A DNA stretch of 64,000 bases from contig CM072892.1 of the NCBI GenBank assembly GCA_037013685.1, positions 124,001 through 188,000 of the forward strand, in the 5' to 3' direction. Numbering within the stretch: position 1 is the stretch's first letter; each line of letters starts with the position of its first letter. Below, one piece after another: positions 1-14,000 of the stretch. This DNA comes from Acridotheres tristis (taxonomy: Eukaryota > Chordata > Aves > Passeriformes > Sturnidae). Both the position numbers and the translations under genes were made by a program. The notes beneath the pieces were generated by a model, which was given only the letters and a program-made list of their open reading frames with translations, did no database searches and was not told where the DNA came from.

Positions 1-3000
1 ATTTGAGCATAATTATGGAGTGGAATGATTTCAGAGGTCCTTTATGTGAATACTAATCGCTGTGTTCAAGTGTTGGGTAACTGGCTTTGTGACGGGAGCC
101 CTGGAGGGAGTGTGGAGGGGAGCCCAGCGAGCCCTGCCAGGCAGAGGCACGGGGCCAGGGGGCTGTGCCCATGGCACATTGCCCTGTGGCTAGAGGCCAT
201 GGGGACACCAGGATGGCCAGGAGAGGGGTGCTGCTCCGGGGACCTGCCTGGGGCTGCCTGCCTGGCTCAGGCTGTCCGTGTGTGCCACAGGCAGCTCTGG
301 GGATGCCCAGTCCCAGCTCTGCCCAGAGGGGTGGCATTCAGCATTCAGCCAGCGCAAGGGCCTGGGGGCAGCAGGGCAGGGCTTTCTACGAGGGCCAGAC
401 CCTCATGGGCCAGTGTGCCAGCGCCGTGAGCACTGCCCAGCCACGGTGGCTGTGTGTGAAAACCCACTAGCAAGTGGTCGTGGATAGGTGGATGCTCTTT
501 GGAATGATCTCTGGTGGAGTGGAAATAGGTGTTAGGTGTTCCAACAGGACAGCAGGTAGGACGCTGAGGAGGCTCAGGTGTCAAATGGGCCAAGGTAACT
601 TGAACAGAGAGCCTGAATTTTACGGTATCTGCACAGCTAATAAAAACAACAGAATTATGTTCCTTCAGGCAAAATAGCATGGCTGCTTCTCTGCCTCTTT
701 TTCATGTCTTATTTTATGCTTGCAAGTCACTGCAGGAGTCTGAGACATGACATTTCTCCTCATATGGTCTCTGTCTTAAGGCAAAAAAATTAACCTCTGG
801 GAAAATTTATCAATTTGAGAAGTTTTGCAAAGATCAGTAGAAATGGCAATAATTATTGAAATGGCAGCTGTGGGTTACGTTGAACTAATGCAATATCTGT
901 ATTGAGATGTGTTTTCTTTCTTTCAAATAATTTAATAAAGTTCAAATCTCCTCCGAGAGAAATAATTAATTGAGCAAAATACTAATTAAGGAAAATTATT
1001 TTTTTCACAGCACAGTTCTTCAAATGAAATAATATTGAATGAAATGACTGAAGTTTACCTTGATTAAAAGTGGTGTCAGTGTTTGCAAAGTGTCAGAGTT
1101 TGCACACTCCCTGTGCCCAGCAGAGTTAGAGCTTCTCTGGGTAATGATGCCATTGTGAGCATCCCACAATCCCTTCTTCAGCCCTTCTGGACAGGGACAA
1201 ACGGGAGATGCAGTTTACATCCTTATGTTTACTTATTTAAATTTGAAACTATTTCCTTGTCCTTGTTCTCATCCAAAAACTGACTGGTTTGCAAAACAGG
1301 TCAGATAGGGAATATGTTACCATATATGATTTACCTGGATTCCTGCAGCCTAGCATCCAGTGGTAAAATGTACATTCAAATGCAAACATACAGGTACATG
1401 TAGAGAGATCCAGCAGAATCACAGTCTGTATGAACCTGCCTGCAGCACACAGTGATCGATCCATACAGACACAGTTGCACAATGGTCATTCATTCCCATA
1501 GACACTGAGATCCGCATGCACATTCCACATGGGAATTTGCAGCCCTAAGAGTTCCCAACCTTTCCCAGAAAAGGCTGAGTGATGAAAACCAGCAGGACCG
1601 TATGGAGGAAGGGGAGAGTAACAGGTTCAGCAGCATGACTCAAAGTGGTAAGTGCCCACCCTGGCCCTGCTGGGACTGTGCCAAACGATGGTGGAGAGCA
1701 CAGGAACACAGGAGCACAGGAGCAGAGGTAATGGCCTGCGTGTCCTGGGTGTGACTTGCACTTTCTCTGATGTTTAGGTAGCGCTTTCAGATTGCTGTAA
1801 AGATTAGAGGTAGAGTGGTGTTTGTTTTCTGCTATGATTTGCTCTTATTAAAACAAGGCACAAACAGAATTTCCCTCCTGCTGCCAAGGACACATCACCC
1901 CATCACACATGGTAAGGAACATACAGCATCCCTATGGATAAACCGTGTGTGTAAGAAATGAGCAAATAAATAGGACTTGGAAATGTACTTGATCTGTTAT
2001 TTTGCAAAGTGCTGGAGGAAAGGCTTAAAGATTTCTCATAAAATTATTTTGACTTGGCTTAACTAGATGAAGCTCATGGGCTGTGCCCCCCCTAAGCTGT
2101 GATCTGGCAGGCATTCACTTTTCTGCAGCTATTCTCTTGTCATCGTGCAACTCTCATGATTCTTCCTGGGGCTCTTTGCAGCATGTCTCTGCCTCAGACA
2201 CTCTGAACCTGCCTCCCCAGGCCCCAGTCCTGCGTGTCCCCGTGGCCCTGTGAGCCATCCTGCTGGGGGCCAGTCCGCTCTGATTTGGGTTAATGGCCAA
2301 GAAATGAGCTCTCAAACATGGGGGTGGTGGGAGCAGAGCATGTGAATTATCAGTTGCTGGCTTCCCTCTGGCTGCTCTTCTGCTGGCCTCAGTGTCTCAG
2401 CACATTCATCCCACTTGCTGTTGAGGCTTATGCACAATAAACAGGATCCTCTCTGCTCTGCTCCCCTCCCCCCCCTTCCCTTCCCCTCCCCAAAAAAACT
2501 TCTTGGAGGAAGGTGAGTCACTGTACTTTGTTATTTAGGAGATAGTCGCGGTTTCTGAGGTCTATTCCAAGACCATGCTTCCTTCTGATTTTCTGTTTGC
2601 CCTGCACAGGAGAGGCAGGGAGAGCTCCCACCTTCATGGAATCACTGCCTTGGGACAGCACCTTCCCAGGGCTGAGCTGGGCTCAGAGACTGGTGTTCTC
2701 TCAAATGAATTAGATGAAGCCAATGAAAACTCAGAACCAGAGGCTCATCTGAAACTGTTGATCTCTGGAAACATGGCAAAATGATACAGGGAAATAAATG
2801 AAGAAGGTAAAAATTTAAATAGTGCTCCAGCAGCCACCTGAAGCAGTTGTACAGGGAGAACCTTCCAGAAGGACCCCAAGCCCCAGGGGTTTCTTCCTCC
2901 CTTCTGGCAATCACCAGAAAGAAGCACTGACCTGGAAAAGCCTTTCCTGGATTTGTGAACAAAGGCAGTCGAAGTGAGCACGATGCATGCAAGGTCTGCA

Positions 3001-5756
3001 GGCACCAGTGTGAGCCTGCAGCCCCACAGCTCCACTGTAGTTTGGGAACAGACAACAGTGTTGGCAGACTCTGGGTGTGTGGGCACTGCCAGGCTACTGC
3101 AGGGCATTGGGCACCATCCAGAGCTGAGCTGGATGGTGCTCAGGGTAGCCCAAGGCACCACAGCGTGACTCATGGCTACTGCCCAGCAGGGCCACCCCAA
3201 CAGGCACAGCCCCACCATGCTGTAACTCACAGGATCGGCTCTTGAAAAAGAGAGTCTAAGTTTGGCCTTTGGAACTAATTATTACTAACTGAAGTATGTG
3301 AATTCATGAGCACGTTATTGGTGGCTAGCTGATACAGACGTGCACATCACCAGAGAGCTGTGCAAGGGCACACACACACCTTGGGCAGCCAGGCATGCTC
3401 TGTTCCTTTGCACCTTGCTTTAGTGACTGCCTCCAGAGGTAAATTACTGATTCTCTAATTTGGTGGCATCTGCACAGGGTGATGTGTAAGGAAAGTGAAA
3501 TGAACTCTGAGGATAAGGTACTTAGCAGAGAGTGACAGAAGGAGCATTTCTTTGATTTTAGACAAATCCTCCCTCCGGTGTTCTGCTTTTATCTTTGCAT
3601 GGAAGGACAAGTTTTGTGTAAGACAAATGTCTATCAAAGTTTTATTTAAAAAGCATGCTTTCAACAGAAGGTGGCACATCGATTAAATGTGACATTTGAA
3701 GCAAAGCAGCCTAAACAGCCCAGGAATGCAGAAGGATTAAATTGAGGCCTCACATGAAAACTATTACTGTGTTATTAGGCAAGTGCAGCCTTTCAGGCAA
3801 TGAAGTTTGGGTGCTCTTAATCCATGCTGACAGACAATAGTTAATATTTGCACGGCTGTAATTTTTTCTGCTCTCTTTTCTCGTTAATAGAGCATGACAG
3901 TGCACAAAGCATTCTTCAGAAGTTCTACTCAATATAATTCTGGGAGCAAAAAGCAGTTATCTCTCGGAAACAATGTGGCATTTGAAAGGCCTCGTTTGTG
4001 GTCCTAACTGAGGTGGTTCAGAGCTCTTGGGAACCAAAGGCACAGACCCAGTTGCTCAGGACCTGTATCATCAGTATCACTACACCAGCAAACTGCAGAG
4101 CTGGAGCAAAGCCTGGAAATGGGGAGGATCAGAGGGCCAGGAGTTCCTGGGAAAAGGCAGGAGCTGTGAGCTGGGCACTGAGGGGTGCAGCTGATGGAGG
4201 ACTCTTACATGGACACCATGACTGCCCTCATGATGCTCACATCACCCCTCAGAGCAACAAGAACAAGGATGAAGTGTAGCAAATTCCTTGGAGACAGGCA
4301 TGACTCTCAATGCATGTTCAGTCCAAGGAGAGGGACAGCTCTTTGGCCTTACTCTGTGCTTTACAAAGCTATTCCAAGGTCATTGTCTTTTCTGAGCTGT
4401 CTTTGCAGTTCAAGGCACCACGAGAGTCCAGCTCAGCACTATACACATTTCTTATTGATCACTATTTCCTTTTGTCCAATCTATTCCCTTGTCTACTGTC
4501 AGAAAGGTCAGAGAGGCATATTTATTGCTGTAAAAATTGTCTAGTAGAAAGAAGTGAACTTTAAGACGCATAAGTGATTCACAGAGGATCAATCCCAGTT
4601 TCCATTAGTCTGTAACAAGAGTGTCTATTCTCATTTTTGTACTTCTGATGAACGTAAATATGAAAAACTCAAGTGAACCTTCTAATTTATTTCTATGTCA
4701 TATAGTTCATATCAGAGACCCAACTGGCACATGCAGGGGCTTCTTCATTCTTCCCGGGGTGCACTTACAAAGCACAGGAGAGAAAAATGAGCCAAAGCAC
4801 GAAGCACAAAGGCAGGTGTCAGCAGCACCAGAGATGCAGGTCTCCATTCCAGCAGCCCTGGGAGCTCTGTGCCACTGTCCCTGCTGTGTGCAAGTGGCTC
4901 AGCTCAGTCAGAGGAGAGTGTGCATTGCTGGAGCCTTTGGCTCTCCTCCACCTGTGCAGGGCTGGGTTTGGAGCACAGGGAAGAACTTACAGCTCACCTT
5001 GTCCTCTGCCAGGGGTTCACCCACAAGCACTGTTATGACGGCATTTTCCTGCACTGTTAACTAGAAAAAAAAGGATTGTAGGAGAGAGTTCTTCTCTGTT
5101 CCTGCATGGGAATGGCCGAGGGAGCTCTCTTCCTGGTGTGGTAGCAACATCAGGAAAATCCTCTGCACTTGCTGGGAAGGAGCTGGGGAGGAGCAGGAGC
5201 CAGATGAGGAAGTCTGGCTGTGCAAAGACCTTCTCCTGACACTGATAAATGTGGTGAGACTGTGATGCCTGGGTATTTACCATGAGATCAGGTCTCCAGA
5301 GATGCTGGCACATGGCCAGTGCATGTCCAGGGCCACCAGCTGCAGCAGGTTGCTGCTCCTGGATGGAGCAGTGAGGGAGTGGCAGCAAGCACTACTGCTG
5401 GAAGTGGACCCCCTTATAAATTGCCTGGAGAGATCCTGAATGCCAGAGTAATTCTGGAGGTAGGAACAATTTTGCTAATTAGAGCAAGAGTGGGAAAGTG
5501 GAGCTGGCAGGTTCCATCTCCATATTTGCTCTGCACAGTCCAGTATTTTCTTCACTGCCCAGAGTCCTTCCTGTTCCCTTAATGTCTTGCCTAGAAAGAA
5601 TAGCATATGGAACAAGATCATGGCTGCAACAACTATAGTTAAGTCACAAAAAAAAAAAAAAAAGAACAAGAAGTGCTGCTGATCCAGAAAGCAGCAGCGT
5701 GCCCAGACCAGCCATGGCACAGGGGGACAGGTCCATCACCTGAACATAGCTGGGGG
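1..5756. other. Unique non-coding DNA, no gene recognised
   Basis: No splice-supported coding segment, RNA gene or recognisable transposon was seen. The first 600 bases are GC-rich and carry overlapping chance open frames on both strands. 940-1,060 is AT-rich with several TAATTA/AATTAAT-type motifs that could be homeodomain sites, but this is only a base-composition hint. A pyrimidine tract at 2,461-2,491 is annotated separately. A 16-base A run lies at 5,648-5,663 without an obvious retroposed sequence before it. Confidence 0.55.
2461..2498. repeat. Polypyrimidine tract followed by an A run
   Basis: Thirty-one consecutive C/T bases (2,461-2,491), including an eight-C run, are followed directly by seven A. 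It is a low-complexity tract. The complementary strand is a G-rich purine tract that could adopt a triplex or quadruplex structure. Confidence 0.8.
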
Positions 5757-5760
5757 GCCC

Positions 5761-5801
5761 CTGGACCCACACCTGGACCCACACCTGGACCCACACCTGG
5801 G
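5761..5801. repeat. 12-bp minisatellite, about 3.4 copies
   Basis: The unit CTGGACCCACAC is repeated perfectly three times and followed by a partial copy (CTGGG). A multiple-of-three unit keeps the antisense frame open, giving a short Val-Gln-Val-Trp repeat in translation that should not be read as protein. Confidence 0.9.
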
Positions 5802-5999
5802 CTTGCACTGCAGGCAGAGATGAGAACAGCATCCTGCTACAGACTGTGACACAGACATGAAGAGTCTTTGCATGTGAGATGTGGGTATAAGAGAGGGAGA
5901 AGCACATGGAGGAGCTCAGCTCATAACTCTTCACTCAAATTGTGAAGGAGAGTCTGTTCAGGTCTGCATCCTGCCCGGGGAACAGCCAAGGCATGTGCA

Positions 6000-6851
6000 C
6001 TAGCAACTGACATTTTTAGAAACATAAAAATATGAATAATGAACAAAACTTGATTTAGTATTGATGTGATTAGAGAGCTTTAGTACTGATTTAATAAAAG
6101 AGAGTGTCTGTGCCATGTGCTCAGCTGGTGGAATAAGTCGTTTGGTTGGAAGGAGAATCCCAAAGGCATTCCTGCTCAACCTGGAAAGTGAACCTGGACA
6201 GCTGCTATATGGCAGCTCAGTGTGCTTCAGGCAATCGCTTCCCCCAAAAATAGAGAAAGTGGTGACAATCACAGAACAGGTGGCAGGAGATGCCCACTGA
6301 AGGCTGTGGAATTCCACATGGACAGTGAGAGGTGATCTCATGTGGGGCCAGCATATAAGACTAATGTTACCCCATGCACAGATGTAAGACCTGGATAAAG
6401 GAGAGTGGTCTGAATCCTTTAGGACACTGAATGATTGCTTTGGAAGAAAAACCGCTCTGTCTAATGCCATCACTGGAAGGCTGCCAGAGATCACTGGGTC
6501 CTCTCCATCAGATATCTTTCCAAGCTGCCCTTTCCCGAGCTTGGGGCATTCCCTGGGGCTGTTGTGACCCAAGTGCAGGACCCGGCTCTTTGCCTTATTG
6601 ATTCTTATACTGTTGGCCTTGTTCCACTGAACCAGCCGGTCCAAATCCCTCTGGAGAACCTTCCTGAGAGAGATCAACTCTTCTGCCCAACCTGGTGTCA
6701 TCTGCAACTGGCTGAGGGAGCACTTGATCCCCTTGCTCAGATTGTTGATAAAGATATCGAACAGAAATGCTATCACTATGGACATTGATGTATCATTTAA
6801 AACTAAGGTACATTTTTGCTTGACCAAGTCTGGCAAATATCCTATTTCCAT
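6000..6851 (-). other. 283-codon open frame overlapping a CR1 fragment
   Basis: This is the longest open frame in the window that is not made of tandem repeats or very GC-rich DNA. The middle of it (about residues 25-115) is the CR1 reverse-transcriptase segment annotated separately. The following 170 or so residues are not recognisable as CR1 or as any family I know. There is no evident signal peptide, catalytic motif or Kozak-quality start. It could be a decayed repeat whose frame is still open by chance, or an exonised repeat. I do not call it a gene. Confidence 0.3.
6500..6785 (-). mobile_element. CR1 LINE fragment, C-terminal part of reverse transcriptase (ORF2)
   Basis: The minus-strand translation contains FDIFINNLSKGIKCSLSQL and then LQRDLDRLVQWNKANSIRIN, followed by KAKSRVLHLGHNSP. 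This is the order found in avian CR1 ORF2 (NIFINDL-GIECTLSKF, LQRDLDRLE-W, FNK-KC-VLHLG-N-P) just downstream of the polymerase core. The usual FADDTKL motif is replaced by LQMTPGW, so the metal-binding aspartates are lost and the copy is inactive. Nucleotide similarity appears to run from the IFIN region to shortly after the HNSP motif. The rest of the element, including its 3' end, is absent here. Confidence 0.85.
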
Positions 6852-7360
6852 TTTGTGAGATGTGCATCCCCAAAAGCCTTTATAAAAGGGAGAACACTCA
6901 TTGTGTTAGTGTTCTCTATTCCCTGGTACTAACTAGTTTTATGCTGGTCTAGATTTGGGGAAAATTGGTTTGATATGGAAGAGAGTGTTGGAATTTTTCT
7001 TGACTATTTTTTCCTTTCTCTTGCCCTTTTTTTTTTTTGGTTGCTATGGAAACAGCCCTTCCTTATTCAAAATACTTTGATGGTACCATTTCCTATTAAG
7101 GTTCACGTTTTCTTGCTGTCTCTGTCACACTGTGCTAGTCACAGTTCCTCCACTGATCGCTGTCCCTGCACTGCCCTGGGGGTTTATGTTTCCTTATTAC
7201 AACAGAGTTAAAGCTGACATTTCCCCCAGATCTCTTGTTCTTCATAGTAGTGGTGCAACAGGACAAGCAGAGCTCTCAGGCTCTGTAGTGCTCACAGCCT
7301 CAAGGGATGTTCTGCTCCTCACCCGTCCCTGACAGCCAGTGGGTGGCACAGTGGAAAACA

Positions 7361-7383
7361 GGGATTTTGGGTTTTGGGTTTTG
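7361..7383 (+). repeat. Short GGGTTTT tract
   Basis: Three near-perfect copies of a GGG-TTTT word form a 23-base stretch. It resembles a ciliate-type telomere word rather than the vertebrate TTAGGG repeat, so a telomeric origin is unlikely. Confidence 0.7.
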
Positions 7384-8014
7384 AACCTAGCAGTTATCAG
7401 ATTCTGCTTCATCCAGTATCTGTAAAACTTTTGAGTAAAAAAATATTTTTTTTTTCCCCCTCTCTTACCCTCTTCCTATCATTAATAATCTCAAACTACA
7501 GTCTACCAAATCTGTTGGAAAGGTCTTGTGGTAAGTAGAGGGAAAAGAAGAAACATACACAAAAGCTTTGAACATACACTTGAGGTAGGTAGATCCTCAA
7601 TAGACAGGTCAGGTTTATTCATTTTGGCAAACAGTTGTGCTGTGGGCTTTAGGGAAGTGCTTTCTTTAGGATGTGAGGCTTGGTCAGTGGGGCGTGCAGT
7701 ACATAGTGCTCCTCCTTTGTTTTAATCAGACACCAGGGAAGACAGGAGTGCTAGGACTAAATTGTATAAATCTTGTTTCACTTCCCTGCAAAAACTGGCA
7801 ACCTCTTTGTCAGACTTCTGAAAAAAGCAGGGCATCAATGTTTGACAACAATTCTGATTGCTGAATTAATGCCAGTAATGATATTATTAGTTTATCTCTA
7901 TTTATTACATTAAAAGCTCTCCATTATTCAAGACACACCTGCACACATTATTTTCAGAGGTATCTCAGACTTGTGAAAGTTTTCTCAAGTACCTAAGAGT
8001 AGGTGTAGACTTCT

Positions 8015-8067
8015 CTTTGTTGTTTCTACCTTGTTTCTTTTTGTTGTTTCTACTTGTTTCTACCAGC
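8015..8067 (+). repeat. Degenerate 25-bp pyrimidine-rich duplication
   Basis: The word TTGTTGTTTCTAC occurs twice about 25 bases apart and a shorter TTGTTTCTACC follows. It appears to be a small local duplication in T-rich DNA. Confidence 0.6.
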
Positions 8068-11000
8068 TGATGCTGGATATTCTTTTTTATCATCACCTTG
8101 GAGTCAGAATCTGGGCTGATGAATGTTGCTGTTGGTGGTTTGCATCCCACTCAAGATCCCCAGCATGATTCTAATGCTGATAACCCGGAACCTGGGACTC
8201 CTCTTTCACACCCCGCTCTGTTTATCAGCGCTTAATGGCTGCAACAATTAACTTTGTTTTCACTGACTTTTCTCAGCTACTCTCCTGCTTTTAATGCAGA
8301 TTTGGTATGAGAAGGAACTTATGTGTTTGGAAAAATAGACCAGCAATATAAGGATATCTCCTTCTGAACAATTAGAAATTATGCATCTCTGTTTTATATC
8401 TCAGTTTTATATTCGGAGATTAGGGTCAGGTTAAGAGTAGTGAAAATCTTTGAGAAGCCAATATCCATGCAGGTCTGTATGGATGTCTCATAAGGCACTC
8501 TCAAAGAAGACAGAAATGAAGAAAAAAGCAGAAAAAAGCCAACTGATTGAGCAACAGTGAGACACTCGCTGAATGTTGCACACATTTTCCAGCAGAGAAC
8601 CAAAGGTGTGTGTGAGAGGGGCTGGAGCTGGGAAGGAGAGGAGCCTGAAAGCAGAGGGTGCAGCAGAGTCACTGCCATGGCCGAGGGGTGACAGAGCAGA
8701 AGGAACAACACGAGAGAACACTGACTGTGACACCAAGGCTTTGGCCAGGGGCTCCCAGTGTGGCTTCACTGGGGCTTTTGTGGCACAGGACACAGCAGCT
8801 TTCATCTGGGCACAGAGGTCTCTATCTGAGGAAGAGAGTTGTCTTTGCTTTAAAGCTTGCTTGTGATTAATTTTAACTTAAGCCCGTTGAGAACTCTGTC
8901 TCTACACTGAGCTGAATGTCCAGACCATGTGGTAGATTATGACAAGATGATAGAAGTGATGGTGCAATGATAACTGGACAGGTGAGCAGTGCATACAGTA
9001 CAAAGAATTGCAGCAAAACCTCTGTGACTTTGTTTATGCAGTAATGAATGATGGCTTGGGCAGAAAGCTTGGGATCCTGGATGCTTGACCAGAAAATCAG
9101 CGGAATCACAAGTATAGCTAGTCTGATTTTTTCCTGACATCTTCCAATCACCTTTTACTTCTTCAAAATCATATCTGTTGTCTGTCTGGCTCTTTGCACT
9201 TCCCACGTACTCTTATGTTTTGTTAAAAGGAAGAAAATAAATAAAATTATTTTCCCCCAGGAACTCACAAGCTCAATTTTGCTGCATTAGCTTTATGGTA
9301 AGTTAGCTTCAGGAAACAACTGACATATTTCTCCTGCTCTATTTAGGTGAAAATCAGCTGTGTCTCTTAACTGAAATGTTTTAAGCTTGTTTTTGTCAGG
9401 TAATAAAATTGTGTTGCTTTCTAGAACTAAATTCCTTGTGATGTCTATTTCAAAGGCTGACATTTCTAATGCACTAACAGCCTGAGCAGTAAAGAGCTAT
9501 TCAATTCCAAGTGTAAACTCATCCAGAGATGTTTTAAAGATCTAAGAAAAGGTCGTCAAGGACATGGACATGATGATGTGGCTCCTTCACACAGCACTCT
9601 CAGAGATGCTGTTTCAGCAGAGGGAAGAAGGGATTTGGCGTCCGAGTTCATTTAGCAAAGTCAATAATTTTTGCATTTTGTGGATAGCGGGAGCTTACAA
9701 GCTGAAAGCAATCACGACGAGAAAGCTTGAAAAAGCAGTGAATTACAATAAAAGACTGATAGGTCTACAGTAATTTTCTACTTTTTCTGTTTATCTGGAG
9801 TCCCAGGTTGGTGCCCTTTTCTGGAATTCCTGATTACAGATTTCATTTTATGCACTCACATAAATGGTTTGGTTTAGGTCTGTTTTTTTATTTATTTCTA
9901 TTTGTGTGAAGCCACATTTTCCCTAAGCCTGTACTGAGGCACCTGTTGTTTCAAGGCATTTGGCTCTCATCGAGACTTTATTTGCCAAAGCTGAAGATAT
10001 GTTTGTGACTTTTTAAAAATTAATTCAAATTTTAATTTGTCTTCCAAAAAGGAACAAGGAGGCAAAAAAAATCCTCCCAGTTCTGCATTCCTTGTAACAA
10101 ATGTCTGCATGGAAAGGTAGTGGGAAAGCCTTTAAAAGAGGAAGGCATGGGAGTGGAGCAGTAGGGAGGGCTTGGCTCTGGGGCCACTGTGGCTCCCTGT
10201 GCAGAGCCAGGCGGGCTGTGGCTGTGTCCACTGGAGTGCACAGCCATCCCCACAGGGCACGTCTCTGTGGGGCCAGGGAAGACCTTTACATTGCTTCATT
10301 TTCAGGTTCATTGCACACTTGCAGCTTCGTTGCTTACACAGGTGTGCCACTGACTCCTGGTGCTTTTCCTTGTTTGCTGTCCCTGGAACAGCTGCCCTGT
10401 GGTTTGGTACCCGCGGTTGGAGCTCCAGCACACCAGCCCAAACTCATCCTCCCTCAAAAACTTCAGCGGTGTTTCCCAGGAATGATTAACTGCCTGTGAT
10501 ACTCCTGCTGGTGTTTTCGTATTGATTCCCTCAAAGAAAACACGGAGAAAACATGCAATTGTCTGTTGTTGTCAAAGCTCTGTAATTATTTTCTCCACAA
10601 ACCAAAGGGACCCCAGCCTTAACTTGCTGCTCTGTAAACTGCAAGTGAACAATTTGGATATTTGCTACAGAAACCACATGAAGCAGAATACTTTTCTGGG
10701 GCTGCTGAACAGAAGTGAGTGCTCTCAGAAATGTTTGAAATCTGCACACCAGGGAGGAGTGGGGAAGAACAGTGCACAAACTCTGCCAGCCAAATTCCAG
10801 TTTCCAAAAGCAAGTTTTCCCCTCAGAGACCTGCTTCAGAGATGCACCCCTGGGATCTTGTAGGACTGGAAATTGCTCGAACCATGGGCTGAAAAGTCTG
10901 AAGATTTTCTTGAAGGTCATTACAACAAATAACAACGAGTTATTATTTAGGAGCTGTTATTATTATAGAGGAGCTGTTCGCAGGTTGAAGCCAATGTCTT

Positions 11001-14000
11001 GTTCTTAAGAGAGGCTGTGAATTGTGGAGGAACCAAGTGCAACACAGTATTTTAAGATAAGTGTAAAACATTAATTGCATCTGCTTACAAACAATAACAA
11101 ATAACTCCTCAAATGTACATTGAGTATTTTTACTGCTATCACATTATTTTCCTATTTCCTTTAAAGCACAACAGAAAAGGGGAGAGCACTTTTCCATTAG
11201 TCTGTCTAGAGGGGACAGAAAATACTTTATTTAAAGTTTTTGCAGGTCTATCCTATCTTTTCCTTTCTGAAGGATTTGATCATGAATTATATATTCCAAC
11301 ATGACATGAAATATTTAACTCATGCTCTTCAATTACAGTTCAACTTCCCATACAGAAAAATGAGCTTGAGTACAGAAAAGACCAGGCACATGTACACAAA
11401 TCCCCTAGTGCTTATAGCAGCCTTCCCCTGCCCAGGGCCCAATGGGTTCAGGTGCTCCATGGTGCTCTGTGTGCCATTCCCTGGATTACAGGAGGCACTT
11501 GGCCTCAATGCGTGGATTGTGCAAATATGAACTCGGGCTTGATGCTCTGAGCAAGTGCCTGGAGGTTCCTAAAGCTGGGAGGAAAAGACATGGGAAAGAA
11601 GAGCAATAAGCATTGTTCACACAGGGAAGCTCTTCCCTTGGATCAGGATTTCTCCAAGGCAGCATGAAGGTCACAGCAGTGTGAAAGAATGGCAAAAGTT
11701 AAGGGAAGATGTGACCTCCATACTGGAGCCACTTGCTGACACTTTGCTGAGGTTCTGCTGGCTTCTCCTTAGAGCTGGATGAGGTATGGTAAAAACCAGA
11801 TATGAAACAGTCAAGAGCTGTAAGCAGGTGCATTTAATTTCATTTAATTTCATTTTAATGACTGTGCATATAATTGGTTGAAAGGGAGGAGTTAGGAGAA
11901 ATTCTGACTTTGTTTCCAGAGGTATAAAGGCAGGTACGGTATGCTTCCACACAAAACCACTTGCTCTGGTTGCCCAAAGGTGTGACATGGTTATTGATTC
12001 CTTGGCACCACCTGTAAGAAAAAAAAATGGAGGAAGCCATAAAGGTGACTTTTCCCAGCTAAAGGCATTACATAAATATTTCTTACACACACAGATGGAA
12101 TAGATCATAAATTCTGAATTTGAGGTGCTTGTGGAAAATATAATTTCTAGAAGAAAATAACAGCTTGTCCTACCCATAGCCCAACATCTGCAATTGCATA
12201 AACAAACTTGTCCAGGACTTGAAGAACAAAAGCCCAGAGGCTCAGGATAGAGGAGTGCACACCATTAGCTGCCCCATGTCCTCATGTGCATGTGCCAGAA
12301 GGTGGAATAAACAGAAGGTGGAATGAAGGCACAGCTGCTTCCCTATCTGGGCGTGTGTGGGTTTCTCTCAAACAGATGGCAAATCCTAAAGGTAACACTT
12401 TCCCTGAATTCTACCTCTCAGTGTTAGGGATGGAAGCACTAATTGTGTAAGTAGAGTCTTACCATGTGATTGAAATCCTTGCTCAGAGTGGGCAGATTTT
12501 GTACATGAAGGTGAGGCTGCCTGTAGAGTTTTCAGGCTCAGTTTCTAAACTAGCAAAGAAAAGGGCATTTTTCTGAGCCAGTAAAAATAGATCGTTTGCT
12601 ATGTGAGACATCACTGTGTGTGTTTCACAGGGGAGCGAGTGCCTGCTGCTTCCCTCTGGCTCATTTCCCATTAGTGGCCTGAAGGGTTTGTTCTGTGAAC
12701 TGCAGAGCTGCACCATCATCTGCAGGACATGGCCTTTCCTGGGTGAAACTTAGGGGAGACTCGATGAGATGATTCAGATTGCTCCTGGTGTCTCATGGCT
12801 CCCCATCCGTGGGTCACCTGTGGTGATGCTGTGAGGAGAGAGGTCCCCAGCAGAAGGGGAGGATCCCCTGATAAGCCTGACTCCCCACTCTCTGGCCAGG
12901 AAATTACACTGTTTCAATGGTTATTTACCCTTGCCTGTAAGTGTAAAAAGGAAAAGAAAGTGACACCTGACAATTCTGGTTCAGGTCACTTTAGTCTCAG
13001 CTTCTATACCTATGACTTAAAATGTACTTTTTTTACACAGGGTATGTGATAGACGCTCCCTGAGGCAGGGAGTGCTGAGTGTTCTGCAGAGCTGGGGCAA
13101 GTTTTACCCCTGGCTGGTTTGTTTTGAGAGGTTCTGTATGAAGATGCAGAAATAAAAATTCCCAAACTCAGCTAAAGCTCCATGGGTGCCTGCTGCAGTG
13201 AGGGTGTGCTGGCCAGGCCCGGTGAGGGCAGGGAGCGTTGCTGTCTGAGCACAGTGAGCTGGTGTTAGCCCAAGGGAAATGCCTTCCCAGGGCTGCCTGC
13301 GGGTGCCTGAGCAGCACTGATGGCAGGAGCTGCTGGCACCCCCGGAAAATTTCAGTGCTCTTCCAGTGCTCAGAGGGGCTGGCTCTGCCCCACAGTGCCA
13401 CCCTATAGCTCATAAAAATCCCATCAAACCACAAAACCGCTTCACACAACTGCACATCAACTGCACAGAAATGCGTATGAAAACCTTAATCTGACCCCTA
13501 AAACCCCTGAATCAAAATAATTTACAGGGCTTATAAAAATCATGAGCTCCCTAAAGCAGAAAGTTCCTCTGCTAAGGCTGCTCTGACTCTGTGGAAGAAG
13601 GCAACTTATTCCCAGATCCCCCTCCCCCGTGGGTTAGTAGGTCCTTGCAAAGCAGGTTAATAAGTGGCTTTCTGGGGAGCCTGATTTATTCCATATGGAT
13701 GCACAAATAGTCTATAGTTTAGACATGGTTATAAATGAGAAGAGTAAACCTGTGGAGGGGAAGCTCATAAAGTCATGATCAAAGGGTTTATCAGACAATT
13801 TGCACTCATTCAGCACAAATGAATTCAGGCTTTTAGAGTCCTTAATAATTAACACATTTATGCATCACTGTTTCTGACATTAGTACGTTAATTTCTATTC
13901 TCAGTAATGCATAGAAGGTATCAAAATAAAAGCAGAAAATCAGATGCAGAAAATGGGAAGATCTTTCCTATTGAAGCTTGGGCTTGAAATGATGGAGAGA

